The notes below the pieces were generated by a model. It was not told the origin of the DNA. It searched no databases and saw nothing but the letters and a program-made list of their open reading frames with translations. From positions 1-8,345 of the forward strand of contig JAUTXB010000264.1 in the NCBI GenBank assembly GCA_030838245.1: a stretch of DNA of 8,345 nt, read 5' to 3'. The stretch comes from Acidimicrobiaceae bacterium (GTDB lineage Bacteria; Actinomycetota; Acidimicrobiia; Acidimicrobiales; RAAP-2). Positions 1-6,147 of this stretch are shown here, piece by piece; position 1 is the stretch's first letter, and each line of letters begins with the position of its first letter. A program made the position numbers and the translations under genes.

Positions 1-578
1 ATGGTGGTGGCGGCCGCGCTGGTGATGGCGACCGCCACGTTGACGACAAGGGTGAAGTTCTGGGTGCCAACCGGGACGACCCCGTTGGTGGCAGTGATCA
101 CCAGTGGGTAGGTATTGCCCGTGCCCACGGCGGGAGTGCCGGTAAGGGTGGCGGTGCCGTCATTGTTATCGGTGAAGGTCACTCCTCCAGGGAGGGCGCC
201 GGTCTCGGACAGGGTCGTGGCCGTCGGGAAGTCGTGGCCGGTGGTGATGCGCAGCGTCCCGGACGAGCCGACGGTGAAGGTAGCGGTCTTCGCGCTGGTG
301 ATGGTCGGGGTCTCGTTGACAGTCAGGGTGAACGGCTGGACAGCAGGGGGATTCACCCCGTTGGTAGCGGTGATGGTGACCGGATAGGTGGCGCCGGTGC
401 CGATGGCCGGAGTGCCGGCCAGGCTGGCCGTCCCATTGTTGTTGTCGGTGAAGGTCACGCCCGACGGCAATGTCCCTTGCTCGGTGAGGGCGGTCGCCGG
501 TGGGAAGGCGGCTCCGGTGGTCACCGTGAAGCTCCCGGGCGAGCCCACCGTGAACGTGGTGGCCGGTGCGCTGGTGAT
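1..578 (-). repeat. Tandem Ig-like domain repeat, 276-bp period
   Basis: The coding unit beginning ITSA recurs exactly every 276 bp (92 codons): its first codon lies at 578, 302 and 26 on the minus strand. The two complete units (303-578 and 27-302) share the blocks GVTFTDNN.GTA.L.GTPA.GTG.TYP and ITATNGV, and are clearly similar at DNA level without being identical. A third copy begins at the left edge. The pattern fits putative-Ig (He_PIG-like) stalk domains, so more copies probably follow outside the window. Confidence 0.85.
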
Positions 579-1919
579 GGTGGCCGCCCGCTGCACGGCA
601 AGGTTCCCGTAGGCGTAGGTGATGGCGTAGTTGGGGGAGGTCAGGCCGCTGCAGTTGCTGATGGAGTAGTCGCCCACGGGACTGGACGGGGTGGCGCTGG
701 TGGTGCAGCTGAGGGTCCCGGTAACCACCGAGGGAGTGTCACCATTGACGAAAGCGCTGTAGCTGGCGGTATAGGCCGGCGTACCTCCAACCACCTGGGT
801 GCCCGACACGGTGGCGGTCAATGGGGCCGGCGATACGGTCAGCTGCCCTTGGTAGAAGATGTAGTACTTGGTCGAGGTGAGTCCCGAGCAGCCGGATACG
901 GCCGGGGTCCCCACCGGCAGGGTCGGGTTCACCGACGAACAGGTAACGGAGCCGCCGATGGCAGCGGGGCCGTCCCCATCGACAAAGCCGCTATAGGTGA
1001 CGGCGTAGGTCGGCGCACCGCCGTAGGTCTGGGTGGCCTGCACCGTGGCCGTCAGCACGTGCACGGGAGTAAAGCTCACCACGATTTTCCCACTGCCGAT
1101 CTGAACGCCATTGGTGAAGGTCGTCCCAGCGGGCCCGAAACCTGATCCGCCACCGGCACCGGCACCGGGGTAGTCGGCACCGCCGCCACCGCCGCCGTAG
1201 TAACCGCCACCGCCGCCGCCGCCACCCGCTCCCGGAGAGCCGCTACCGCCGCCGTTGCCGCCCTGGCCGAGCAGACCGGGGTCGCCGGTGCCCCGGAACC
1301 CTTCTCCGCCCGTGCCTCCGGCAATCTGGCTCCCGCCACCGGCCGGCTGGCCGTATTTGGATGCATTGGTGCCGTTGGCACCCGTGAGGCCACCTCCGTC
1401 TCCACCAGCACCGTTGCTTCCGCCCCCGCCGCCGCCCGCAACCAAGACGCGATCGGCCAGAGTGGTGCCACCGCTCCGGACATCGGTGGCGCCGCCGCCG
1501 CCGCCGGGACCGGGATTGACGCACGTGCCGATCGGAGATCCAGCAGTGGCCCCACCGTTGCCTCCGCCGTTGTAGCCGCCGCTGGCGCGACTACCCTCGC
1601 CGCCGACGGTGAAGGTGAACATCTGTCCCGGCGTGACGGTGAGGTTGGTTTGGGCGGACCCGCCCCGGCCGCCCGAAGAGCAGCCGGCGCTCCCTTGGGC
1701 ACCGTAGGCGGTGAAGGTGAGGGTGGTGACTCCTCCGGGGACGGTATAGGTCTGGGGAGATCCCGTGGCGTTGTAGGTGAACTGGAAGGACGCGGGGGTG
1801 GGTGCCGCTGCCGCCGACGCCACCTCGGTCACAGAGGAGCCCACGGCTGCAGCCAGTAGCCCGGCGGCCAGCACCGCACCCGTCCAGGACCGTGTTCGTA
1901 AGATCTGCGCTGAAGCCAT
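1..1919 (-). CDS. Secreted glycine-rich / MBG / Ig-like repeat surface protein (3' end outside window)
   Basis: The frame stays open from ATG at 1919 to the left edge (639 residues visible), with no stop. An in-frame TAG at 1926-1928 and an AGGGG 9 nt before the ATG support this start. Residues 1-37 are a Sec signal peptide: basic RTR, then an Ala/Leu/Val core and a VASA-type cleavage region. Residues about 45-285 are a glycine-rich domain carrying GGGGGATDVR and LADRVLVAGGGGGG, hallmarks of the Gly_rich (ALK/LTK-type) family. Residues about 289-442 are two MBG-like beta domains of about 78 residues, each with a cysteine pair (C327/C344, C405/C423). From residue 448, Ig-like domains repeat every 92 residues (I448, I540, I632), each opening with ITSA. 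The role is probably a cell-surface or matrix protein, perhaps an adhesin; the ligand is unknown. The anchor would lie off the left edge. It is transcribed divergently from the thiolase operon. Domain names are by eye; the secreted-repeat-protein call is firm. Confidence 0.86.
   Translation of the reverse strand, partial: MASAQILRTRSWTGAVLAAGLLAAAVGSSVTEVASAAAAPTPASFQFTYNATGSPQTYTVPGGVTTLTFTAYGAQGSAGCSSGGRGGSAQTNLTVTPGQMFTFTVGGEGSRASGGYNGGGNGGATAGSPIGTCVNPGPGGGGGATDVRSGGTTLADRVLVAGGGGGGSNGAGGDGGGLTGANGTNASKYGQPAGGGSQIAGGTGGEGFRGTGDPGLLGQGGNGGGSGSPGAGGGGGGGGYYGGGGGGADYPGAGAGGGSGFGPAGTTFTNGVQIGSGKIVVSFTPVHVLTATVQATQTYGGAPTYAVTYSGFVDGDGPAAIGGSVTCSSVNPTLPVGTPAVSGCSGLTSTKYYIFYQGQLTVSPAPLTATVSGTQVVGGTPAYTASYSAFVNGDTPSVVTGTLSCTTSATPSSPVGDYSISNCSGLTSPNYAITYAYGNLAVQRAATITSAPATTFTVGSPGSFTVTTGAAFPPATALTEQGTLPSGVTFTDNNNGTASLAGTPAIGTGATYPVTITATNGVNPPAVQPFTLTVNETPTITSAKTATFTVGSSGTLRITTGHDFPTATTLSETGALPGGVTFTDNNDGTATLTGTPAVGTGNTYPLVITATNGVVPVGTQNFTLVVNVAVAITSAAATT
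594..1055 (-). repeat. Two MBG-like domain repeats, 234-bp period
   Basis: Two copies of a beta-rich unit start LTATV (codons at 1055 and 821) and share the layout T.GG.P.Y...YS.FV.GD, then a TC/SC cysteine, a GCSGLTS/NCSGLTS cysteine and a closing L.V. This matches the MBG/MBG_2 family of bacterial surface proteins. The two cysteines in each unit sit 17-18 residues apart and could form one disulfide per domain outside the cell; that is an inference. Confidence 0.7.
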
Positions 1920-1941
1920 ACCCGACTACCCCTACTGTCCG

Positions 1942-1966
1942 GCGCACCGTCCTCATGGTGGTGCGC
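1942..1966 (-). promoter_or_regulatory. 7-bp inverted repeat in leader of surface-protein gene
   Basis: GCGCACC (1942-1948) and GGTGCGC (1960-1966) are perfect inverted arms with an 11-nt spacer. The nearer arm ends 22 nt upstream of the ATG at 1919, just before the AGGGG ribosome-binding sequence. It could be a 5'-leader hairpin affecting translation or a repressor site. No regulator family is recognisable from the sequence. Confidence 0.3.
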
Positions 1967-2065
1967 AATGGAAAAGCTGCCCCGTTGGTTGTCCGTGACA
2001 TCACATATCGACGAGATGGCTCTATCGCCGTCTCGTCATTCGTTGGTGGCCACGCTCCCGTGCTG

Positions 2066-2091
2066 TACCGAACAGCCATACCGAACAGTCA
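2066..2091. repeat. Tandem 13-bp repeat TACCGAACAGYCA
   Basis: Two head-to-tail 13-bp units, 2066-2078 and 2079-2091, differ at one base (C/T at the eleventh position), and two more bases of a third unit follow. The first unit also overlaps an inverted repeat, GCTGT-accga-ACAGC (2062-2076). Tandem spaced copies of this kind in a divergent promoter region suggest a regulator-binding site, but the factor is unknown. Confidence 0.45.
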
Positions 2092-2137
2092 TAGGGTCAC
2101 CGGATACTTAGCATTGTACGGAAAACGTAAGCGAAGT

Positions 2138-2147
2138 TTCCCGGGAA
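2138..2147. promoter_or_regulatory. 10-bp perfect palindrome TTCCCGGGAA
   Basis: TTCCCGGGAA is self-complementary over 10 bp and lies about 140 bp upstream of the thiolase operon, in the divergent promoter region. It may be an operator for a dimeric regulator. A palindrome of this length can also occur by chance in GC-rich DNA, so confidence is low. Confidence 0.2.
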
Positions 2148-2197
2148 GTCAAGGCGAGTGAGGAAGGGCTTCCAGTCGTGCTCGGGGTCCGGAACAG

Positions 2198-2222
2198 GCG
2201 TTTTCTGAACGAACGCGTTTTC
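2198..2222 (+). promoter_or_regulatory. Direct repeats GCGTTTTC with 17-bp period
   Basis: GCGTTTTC occurs at 2198-2205 and 2215-2222. An inverted copy of the core (GGAAAACG, 2120-2127, against CGTTTTCC, 2216-2223) lies about 90 bp upstream. The elements immediately precede the possible -10 TAGCAT (2226-2231) of the downstream operon. They could be activator- or repressor-binding half-sites; this is inference from position only. Confidence 0.22.
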
Positions 2223-2246
2223 CCCTAGCATCGGAGCTGCGGTGTT

Positions 2247-2266
2247 GCCGGTCTAAAGGGACCGGC
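2247..2266 (+). promoter_or_regulatory. 7-bp inverted repeat upstream of thiolase operon
   Basis: GCCGGTC (2247-2253) and GACCGGC (2260-2266) form a perfect inverted repeat around a 6-nt spacer, ending 23 nt before the ATG at 2290 and just ahead of the AAAGGGGAG ribosome-binding sequence. It could be a TetR- or GntR-type operator or a hairpin in the mRNA leader. It does not resemble the KstR-type steroid operator core (AAC..GTT). Confidence 0.35.
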
Positions 2267-2289
2267 CAGCGACCGATAAAGGGGAGTGG

Positions 2290-3795
2290 ATGGCATCGGG
2301 AATCGGGTCGTGGGGGGTATACCTCCCCTTCTGGCGCCTCGAGCGGAAGGCCATCGGGTCGGCCCTCGGCGCTCCGGCCGGGCGTGGATCGAGGACGGTC
2401 GCCTCCTACGACGAGGACACCACGACGCTGGGGGTGGAGGCGGCCCGACGGGCCCAGTCGGCAGCCGGCGTGCCTCCGGCCGAGCATCTGTTCTTCTCGA
2501 CCCCCGAACCCTCCTATCAGGACAAGACCAACGCCACCACCATCCATGCCGCCCTCGGCCTTCCCCAGCGGGCGGGGGCCTACGACCTGGTGGGCTCGGT
2601 CCGCTCGGCCGTGGCCGCGCTGACGACGGCAGTGGACGCGGGGCGCGACCATCCGACCCTGGCCGTGATCTCCGAGGTCCGTACCGGGTTGGCCGGCGGC
2701 GCCGACGAGCGGGACTCGGGTGACGGCGCAGTGGCTTTCACCTGCGTGCCCGACGGTGCCGCACTCGAACTGGTGGGACGGGCCTCGGCCAGCGAGGAGT
2801 TCCTCGACCGGTGGCGGGTGCCGGGAGAGCAGAGCTCGCACCAGTGGGAGGAGCGCTTCGGCGAGCAGGCCTACGTTCCCCTGGCTCAGGCGGCCTTCGC
2901 CGACGCCCTCAAGTCGGCGGGTATCACCACCGAGAACGTCGACCATCTCGTAGTCGGCGGCCTCCATACCCGGGCCGTCCGGGCCATCAAATCCTCGCTG
3001 GGCGTGGCCAAAGAGGCGGCGGCGCCGGACCATTCGGTGGCCGTCGGGAACCTGGGTGCGGCCCAGTTGGGCGTGGGCCTGGCCGACGTGCTCGAGCGGG
3101 CCACGCCTGGACAGGTCGTGGTCACCCTCCAGCTGGCTGACGGAGCCGACGCGCTGGTGTGGCGCACTACCGACCGGCTCCCTGCTGCTCAAGCAGCACA
3201 ACGTGACGCCGGCCTGGCCACGATGGCCGAGCAGGTGGCGTCGGGAAATTCTGACCTCTCGTATGCCGCGTTCCTCACCTGGCGCGGACAGCTCCACCGG
3301 GAGCCGCCGCGCCGACCTGAGCCCGGTCGACCCGGCGCCCCCAACATGTTGCGCTCCGAGGGATGGAAGTACGGTTTCAATGCCAGCCAGTGCCGGAATT
3401 GCGGGTTCCGCCATCTTCCCCCCACTCGGGTGTGCCTGCGCTGCAAGTCGGTCGACCAGATGGAGCCCGAGCGGCTAGCCGACGTAGAGGGGACTGTCGC
3501 CACCTTTACCATCGACTACCTGGCGTTCAGCCTGTCACCGCCGACGGTGGGAGTGGTGGTGGACTTCGACGGCGGGGGTCGGTTCCGATGCGAGCTCACC
3601 GACTGTGATCCCGACGCCGTGGACATCGGTATGAGGGTGCAGATGACCTTCCGACGCTTTTATACGGCGGACGGCATCCACAATTACTTCTGGAAGGCGC
3701 GTCCCTTGAGCGACGCGATCGAAGAGGTCGCAGCACCAGCAGAGACACCGGCAGGTTCAGCACCGGCATCGACAGCACCGAACAAGGAGGCGTAG
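2290..3795 (+). CDS. HMG-CoA-synthase-like domain fused to DUF35 zinc-ribbon/OB-fold domain
   Basis: 501 residues. Residues about 1-300 have the thiolase-like fold of 3-hydroxy-3-methylglutaryl-CoA synthases: GIGSWGVYLP at the N-terminus, GDGAVAF at 144-150, and VGNLGAAQLGVGLADVL near 252-268, equivalent to the GN.YSGS region. Residues about 355-475 are a DUF35 module: a rubredoxin-like zinc ribbon (C368, C371, C382, C385) followed by an OB fold (EGTVATFTIDY to FRRFY). The tail from 477 is Ala/Pro/Glu-rich. In DUF35 proteins this module binds the CoA part of an acyl-CoA shared with a partner thiolase. The expected catalytic cysteine is absent: the aligned segment reads AYDLVGSVRSAVAAL (97-111), and the only cysteine before the ribbon is C152. 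It may therefore be a non-catalytic or altered partner of the downstream thiolase. AAAGGGGAG precedes the ATG, with slightly tight spacing. Substrate unknown. Confidence 0.9.
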   Translation: MASGIGSWGVYLPFWRLERKAIGSALGAPAGRGSRTVASYDEDTTTLGVEAARRAQSAAGVPPAEHLFFSTPEPSYQDKTNATTIHAALGLPQRAGAYDLVGSVRSAVAALTTAVDAGRDHPTLAVISEVRTGLAGGADERDSGDGAVAFTCVPDGAALELVGRASASEEFLDRWRVPGEQSSHQWEERFGEQAYVPLAQAAFADALKSAGITTENVDHLVVGGLHTRAVRAIKSSLGVAKEAAAPDHSVAVGNLGAAQLGVGLADVLERATPGQVVVTLQLADGADALVWRTTDRLPAAQAAQRDAGLATMAEQVASGNSDLSYAAFLTWRGQLHREPPRRPEPGRPGAPNMLRSEGWKYGFNASQCRNCGFRHLPPTRVCLRCKSVDQMEPERLADVEGTVATFTIDYLAFSLSPPTVGVVVDFDGGGRFRCELTDCDPDAVDIGMRVQMTFRRFYTADGIHNYFWKARPLSDAIEEVAAPAETPAGSAPASTAPNKEA

Positions 3796-3797
3796 TC

Positions 3798-5003
3798 ATG
3801 GCCAGCAACGGCATCAGGGACAGGGTGGCCATCGTCGGCATGGGTTGTACGCAATTCGGCGAGCGGTGGGACAAGGGCACCGACGACCTGCTGACCGACG
3901 CGGCCAAGGACGCCATCGCCTCCGCCGGAGTGTCGCTCGATGACATCGACGCGTTCTGGCTGGGCACCATGGGCTCGGGCAACGCCGGGCTCACGCTGTC
4001 CCGTCCGCTCAAGCTCGACTACAAGCCGGTCACCCGGGTGGAGAACTTCTGTGCCACCGGCTCCGAGGCCCTCCGCAACGCCTGCTACGCCGTGGCCTCG
4101 GGCGCCTACGACGTGGCCATGGCCATCGGGGTGGAGAAGCTGAAGGACTCGGGCTACTCGGGGCTCACCGGGATCCACCACGTCGGCGACGGCACCGGCG
4201 GCTCGCTGACTGCTCCGGCCACCTTCTCCTTCCTGGCCCCGTCCTACAGCCACAAGTACGGGGTGGACACCCAGGAGATGAAAGACGTCCTGACCCGCAT
4301 CGCCTGGAAGAACCACTTCAACGGGGCGCGCAACCCCAGGGCCCAGTTCCGCAAGGAGGTCTCGTTGGAGACCATCTCCAAGTCGCCCCGAGTGGCCGGC
4401 GAGCTGGGTGTGTTCGACTGCAGTGGCGTGGCCGACGGTTCGGCCGCGGCCATTGTGTGCCGGGCCGAGGATGCCCACCGCTACACCGACGCACCGCTGT
4501 ACGTGAAGGGGCTCAGCTTCGTGGCCGGCCCGGCGGCGGGGCCGATCGACCCGGACTACGACTACACGACGTTCGAGGAAGTGGTGCGCTCGGCCGAGGA
4601 CGCGTATCGACAGGCCGGTGTGACCGACCCGCGGGCCCAGTTGGCCATGGCCGAGGTCCACGACTGCTTCACGCCGACCGAGCTGGTGCTGATGGAGGAC
4701 CTCGGCTTTGCCGACCGGGGTACCGCCTGGAAAGAGGTCCTGGCCGGGACCTTCGACCTCGACGGTGAGCTGCCGGTGAACCCCGACGGCGGGCTGAAGA
4801 GCTTCGGCCACCCCATCGGGGCGTCGGGGCTCCGGATGATGTTCGAGTGCTGGCTGCAGTTGCGGCGCCAGGCCCCCGAGGACCGCCAGATCAAGAGCGT
4901 CACCGAGGGAGGTCGGACCCTCGGCCTGACCCACAACCTGGGCGGCGGCCCGGGGGAGTGCGTCAGCTTCGTCAGCGTGGTCGGCTCCGAGCCCTCGGCA
5001 TAG
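3798..5003 (+). CDS. SCP2-type thiolase (acetyl-CoA acetyltransferase-like)
   Basis: 401 residues, typical length for SCP2/SCPx-type thiolases. The acyl-accepting cysteine is C85 in ENFCATGSEALRNA. The HDCF motif at 288-291 (H288, C290) and GHP at 337-339 (H338) supply the rest of the active site, and LGGGPGE at 381-387 closes the fold. SCP2 thiolases use the HDCF cysteine where classical thiolases use a C-terminal CxG. The expected reaction is thiolytic cleavage, or the reverse condensation, of a 3-oxoacyl-CoA in the cytoplasm. No SCP2 sterol-carrier domain is attached. AAGGAGG (3784-3790) sits 7 nt before the ATG and inside the end of the previous gene, whose stop is 2 nt upstream, so the two are almost certainly co-transcribed and translationally coupled. 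With the DUF35 partner it probably forms a complex. Fatty acid, steroid side-chain or branched acyl-CoA substrates are all possible. Confidence 0.94.
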   Translation: MASNGIRDRVAIVGMGCTQFGERWDKGTDDLLTDAAKDAIASAGVSLDDIDAFWLGTMGSGNAGLTLSRPLKLDYKPVTRVENFCATGSEALRNACYAVASGAYDVAMAIGVEKLKDSGYSGLTGIHHVGDGTGGSLTAPATFSFLAPSYSHKYGVDTQEMKDVLTRIAWKNHFNGARNPRAQFRKEVSLETISKSPRVAGELGVFDCSGVADGSAAAIVCRAEDAHRYTDAPLYVKGLSFVAGPAAGPIDPDYDYTTFEEVVRSAEDAYRQAGVTDPRAQLAMAEVHDCFTPTELVLMEDLGFADRGTAWKEVLAGTFDLDGELPVNPDGGLKSFGHPIGASGLRMMFECWLQLRRQAPEDRQIKSVTEGGRTLGLTHNLGGGPGECVSFVSVVGSEPSA

Positions 5004-5093
5004 GAGCCGCTCGAACGCTTGTTGAACATAGATCGGCAAAGCCGGCCGCAGGCCGAAACAGATTCGAACGAATCGACTCCACACCGACCAGCT
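5004..5093. terminator. Convergent intergenic gap with weak hairpins
   Basis: The plus-strand thiolase and minus-strand protease end 90 bp apart. Two short stems are visible: CGGCC-gca-GGCCG (5043-5055) and GATTC-gaac-GAATC (5061-5074). On the minus strand the second is followed by TGTTTC, a poor T-tract. They may act as a weak bidirectional terminator, but neither is a textbook intrinsic terminator. Confidence 0.28.
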
Positions 5094-6089
5094 TTAGTGG
5101 TTGCCGGACGCGCACTCGACCGCGCCGCTTGCGTCGAGCATCCCGCCGCTGGCGGTCGTGCTTGCGAGAGGGCGTTTCCTCCTACTCCCGTTCAGCAGTG
5201 CGTTGCGAAGTTCCGACACGCTTTGACCCTGACTACGAGCAAGCACCAGCGCGGCAGTGCCTGATGTCAGGGCAGCAGCGGGAGAGGTTCCTGTCACCTG
5301 GGTCGGCATTCCGGAGACCGATAAGGTCGGAATGTCCAGCCCAGGAGCACCGAGGGACACGGTGTGCCTCCCGTAGTCCGAACTTCCGATCAGGTTCCCC
5401 GATAGGTCGGTGGCGGCCACAACGACCACGTACCCACGCTGGTAGTTCGCTGCTCCGCTCGGGTACTTGTCGAGATCAACGCCGTCGTTCCCAGCTGCCA
5501 TAACCACAAGCACACCGTGGAGCCCGGCATAGGTGACGGCTGACCCGACCTCTCCATTGGCACCACCTCCTGCCGCGCTCAAATTAATGATTTGCGCCCC
5601 CCGGGCGACCGCAAATCGGATGGCCTTGGCTACATCGCGGTCCGACCCTCCCCCCGAATTGTTGAGGGCCTTTAGGATCAGGATCCGGGCACGGGGAGCG
5701 ACCGTGTGAATGATGTCGGCCATCTCCGTCCCATGGCCGTCGGCGTCGGCCAAGCCCTCACCGGCGACGAAGCTGCGGCTCTGCGCCCACCACACCCATG
5801 GTGACCGTGGGGCGGCCAGAGCGATCCCGGTGTCGATCACGGCAACCGTCACCCCGCCGCCTTTGGAGAGCGACCATGCGCCGGGGGCAGCGATCGCGGT
5901 CAGAGTTTTGTCCGAGTTGCCCGCTGTCGCCGTCGCCACGCTCCCTCCACGACACGACTGGCCGGCTCTCGGGTTGGTAGCCACCGCCGGTGCCGCGAAA
6001 CCGAGAACGCACCACACCGTTGTCAGGAGTCCGACGGTGGTCATAACGACCACAGCAACGAGCCTCGTCCTCAGGGGCAAATCCTTCAC
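5094..6089 (-). CDS. Secreted subtilisin-family (S8) serine protease
   Basis: 331 residues from GTG at 6089. A hydrophobic signal peptide (KDLPLRTRL, then a V/L-rich core ending AAPAVA about residue 37) directs secretion. The S8 catalytic set is present: D86 in VAVIDTG, H119 in DGHGT, oxyanion N201 in AAGND and S269 in TGTSPAAA. Only about 26 residues separate the signal from the catalytic core, so there is no I9 inhibitor prodomain. Usual GTSMAAPHVAG is GTSPAAALTSG and HGTHVAG is HGTEMAD, so this is a divergent member. The mature protein has just two cysteines, C46 and C326, near its two ends, probably a disulfide. No transmembrane anchor follows the catalytic domain, unlike mycosins. It lies 58 nt after the upstream surface-protein gene, likely one operon. 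The start is uncertain: an in-frame ATG at 6227 would overlap the upstream gene by 80 nt, and the GTG has no ribosome-binding sequence. Confidence 0.88.
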   Translation of the reverse strand: MKDLPLRTRLVAVVVMTTVGLLTTVWCVLGFAAPAVATNPRAGQSCRGGSVATATAGNSDKTLTAIAAPGAWSLSKGGGVTVAVIDTGIALAAPRSPWVWWAQSRSFVAGEGLADADGHGTEMADIIHTVAPRARILILKALNNSGGGSDRDVAKAIRFAVARGAQIINLSAAGGGANGEVGSAVTYAGLHGVLVVMAAGNDGVDLDKYPSGAANYQRGYVVVVAATDLSGNLIGSSDYGRHTVSLGAPGLDIPTLSVSGMPTQVTGTSPAAALTSGTAALVLARSQGQSVSELRNALLNGSRRKRPLASTTASGGMLDASGAVECASGNH

Positions 6090-6130
6090 CGGCAGGGGGA
6101 GTTCGCTCGCGTGACCGGCGATGCCTTCAT
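6086..6130 (-). other. Possible 14-codon leader ORF overlapping the protease GTG start
   Basis: A strong ribosome-binding sequence GAAGGAGG (plus-strand 6133-6140) precedes an ATG at 6130, although only 2 nt away. That frame encodes MKASPVTRANSPCR and ends in TGA at 6086-6088, which overlaps the protease GTG as GTGA. This could be a translational-coupling leader. Alternatively, one extra C in the CCCCC run (6095-6099 on plus) would join this ATG directly to the protease frame, giving a longer basic n-region, so a sequencing indel is an equal explanation. Confidence 0.22.
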
Positions 6131-6147
6131 GGCCTCCTTCACGATTG

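Larger units (their letters stand above)
1920..2289. promoter_or_regulatory. Divergent intergenic region, 370 bp
   Basis: This gap separates the divergently transcribed surface-protein gene (minus) and thiolase operon (plus), so it must hold both promoters. No coding frame in it has homology features, and short ORFs crossing it are antisense to or overlap the real genes. It is less GC-rich than the flanks and dense in small symmetric elements: inverted repeats at 1942-1966 and 2247-2266, a 13-bp tandem repeat at 2066-2091, a 10-bp palindrome at 2138-2147 and direct repeats at 2198-2222. A TAGCAT at 2226-2231 could be a -10 box for the operon, but the matching -35 (TTCTGA, 2203-2208) is weak. 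No good sigma-70 pair was found for the minus-strand gene. Confidence 0.6.

Noticed and set aside
234..1145. 303-codon plus-strand ORF opposite the glycine-rich surface protein
   Set aside because: The minus frame shows a signal peptide and repeated domains. The plus frame is a glycine/arginine-rich shadow, and its internal repeats merely mirror the coding repeats.
1210..1240. Runs of GCC/ACC triplets as a simple-sequence DNA repeat
   Set aside because: They are codons for polyglycine on the minus strand and are explained by the glycine-rich domain.
1591..2079. Minus-strand ORF starting at 2079 that overlaps the start of the surface-protein gene
   Set aside because: It is in a different frame from the domain-bearing one, is arginine/histidine-rich and has no coherent domain. 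The correct frame begins at 1919.
2149..3414. 421-codon minus-strand ORF opposite the HMGS-like gene
   Set aside because: Antisense shadow of a gene with clear domain motifs; its composition is rich in R, G and H, as expected for a spurious frame.
3684..5084. 466-codon minus-strand ORF opposite the thiolase
   Set aside because: It is longer than the thiolase but has no recognisable motifs. The plus strand carries the full thiolase active site. Long antisense frames are expected opposite genes with GC-biased third positions.
5061..5090. Possible tRNA T-arm and CCA-like end near TTCGAAC
   Set aside because: The flanking bases do not form a 5-bp T-stem, and no acceptor, D- or anticodon arms are found upstream.
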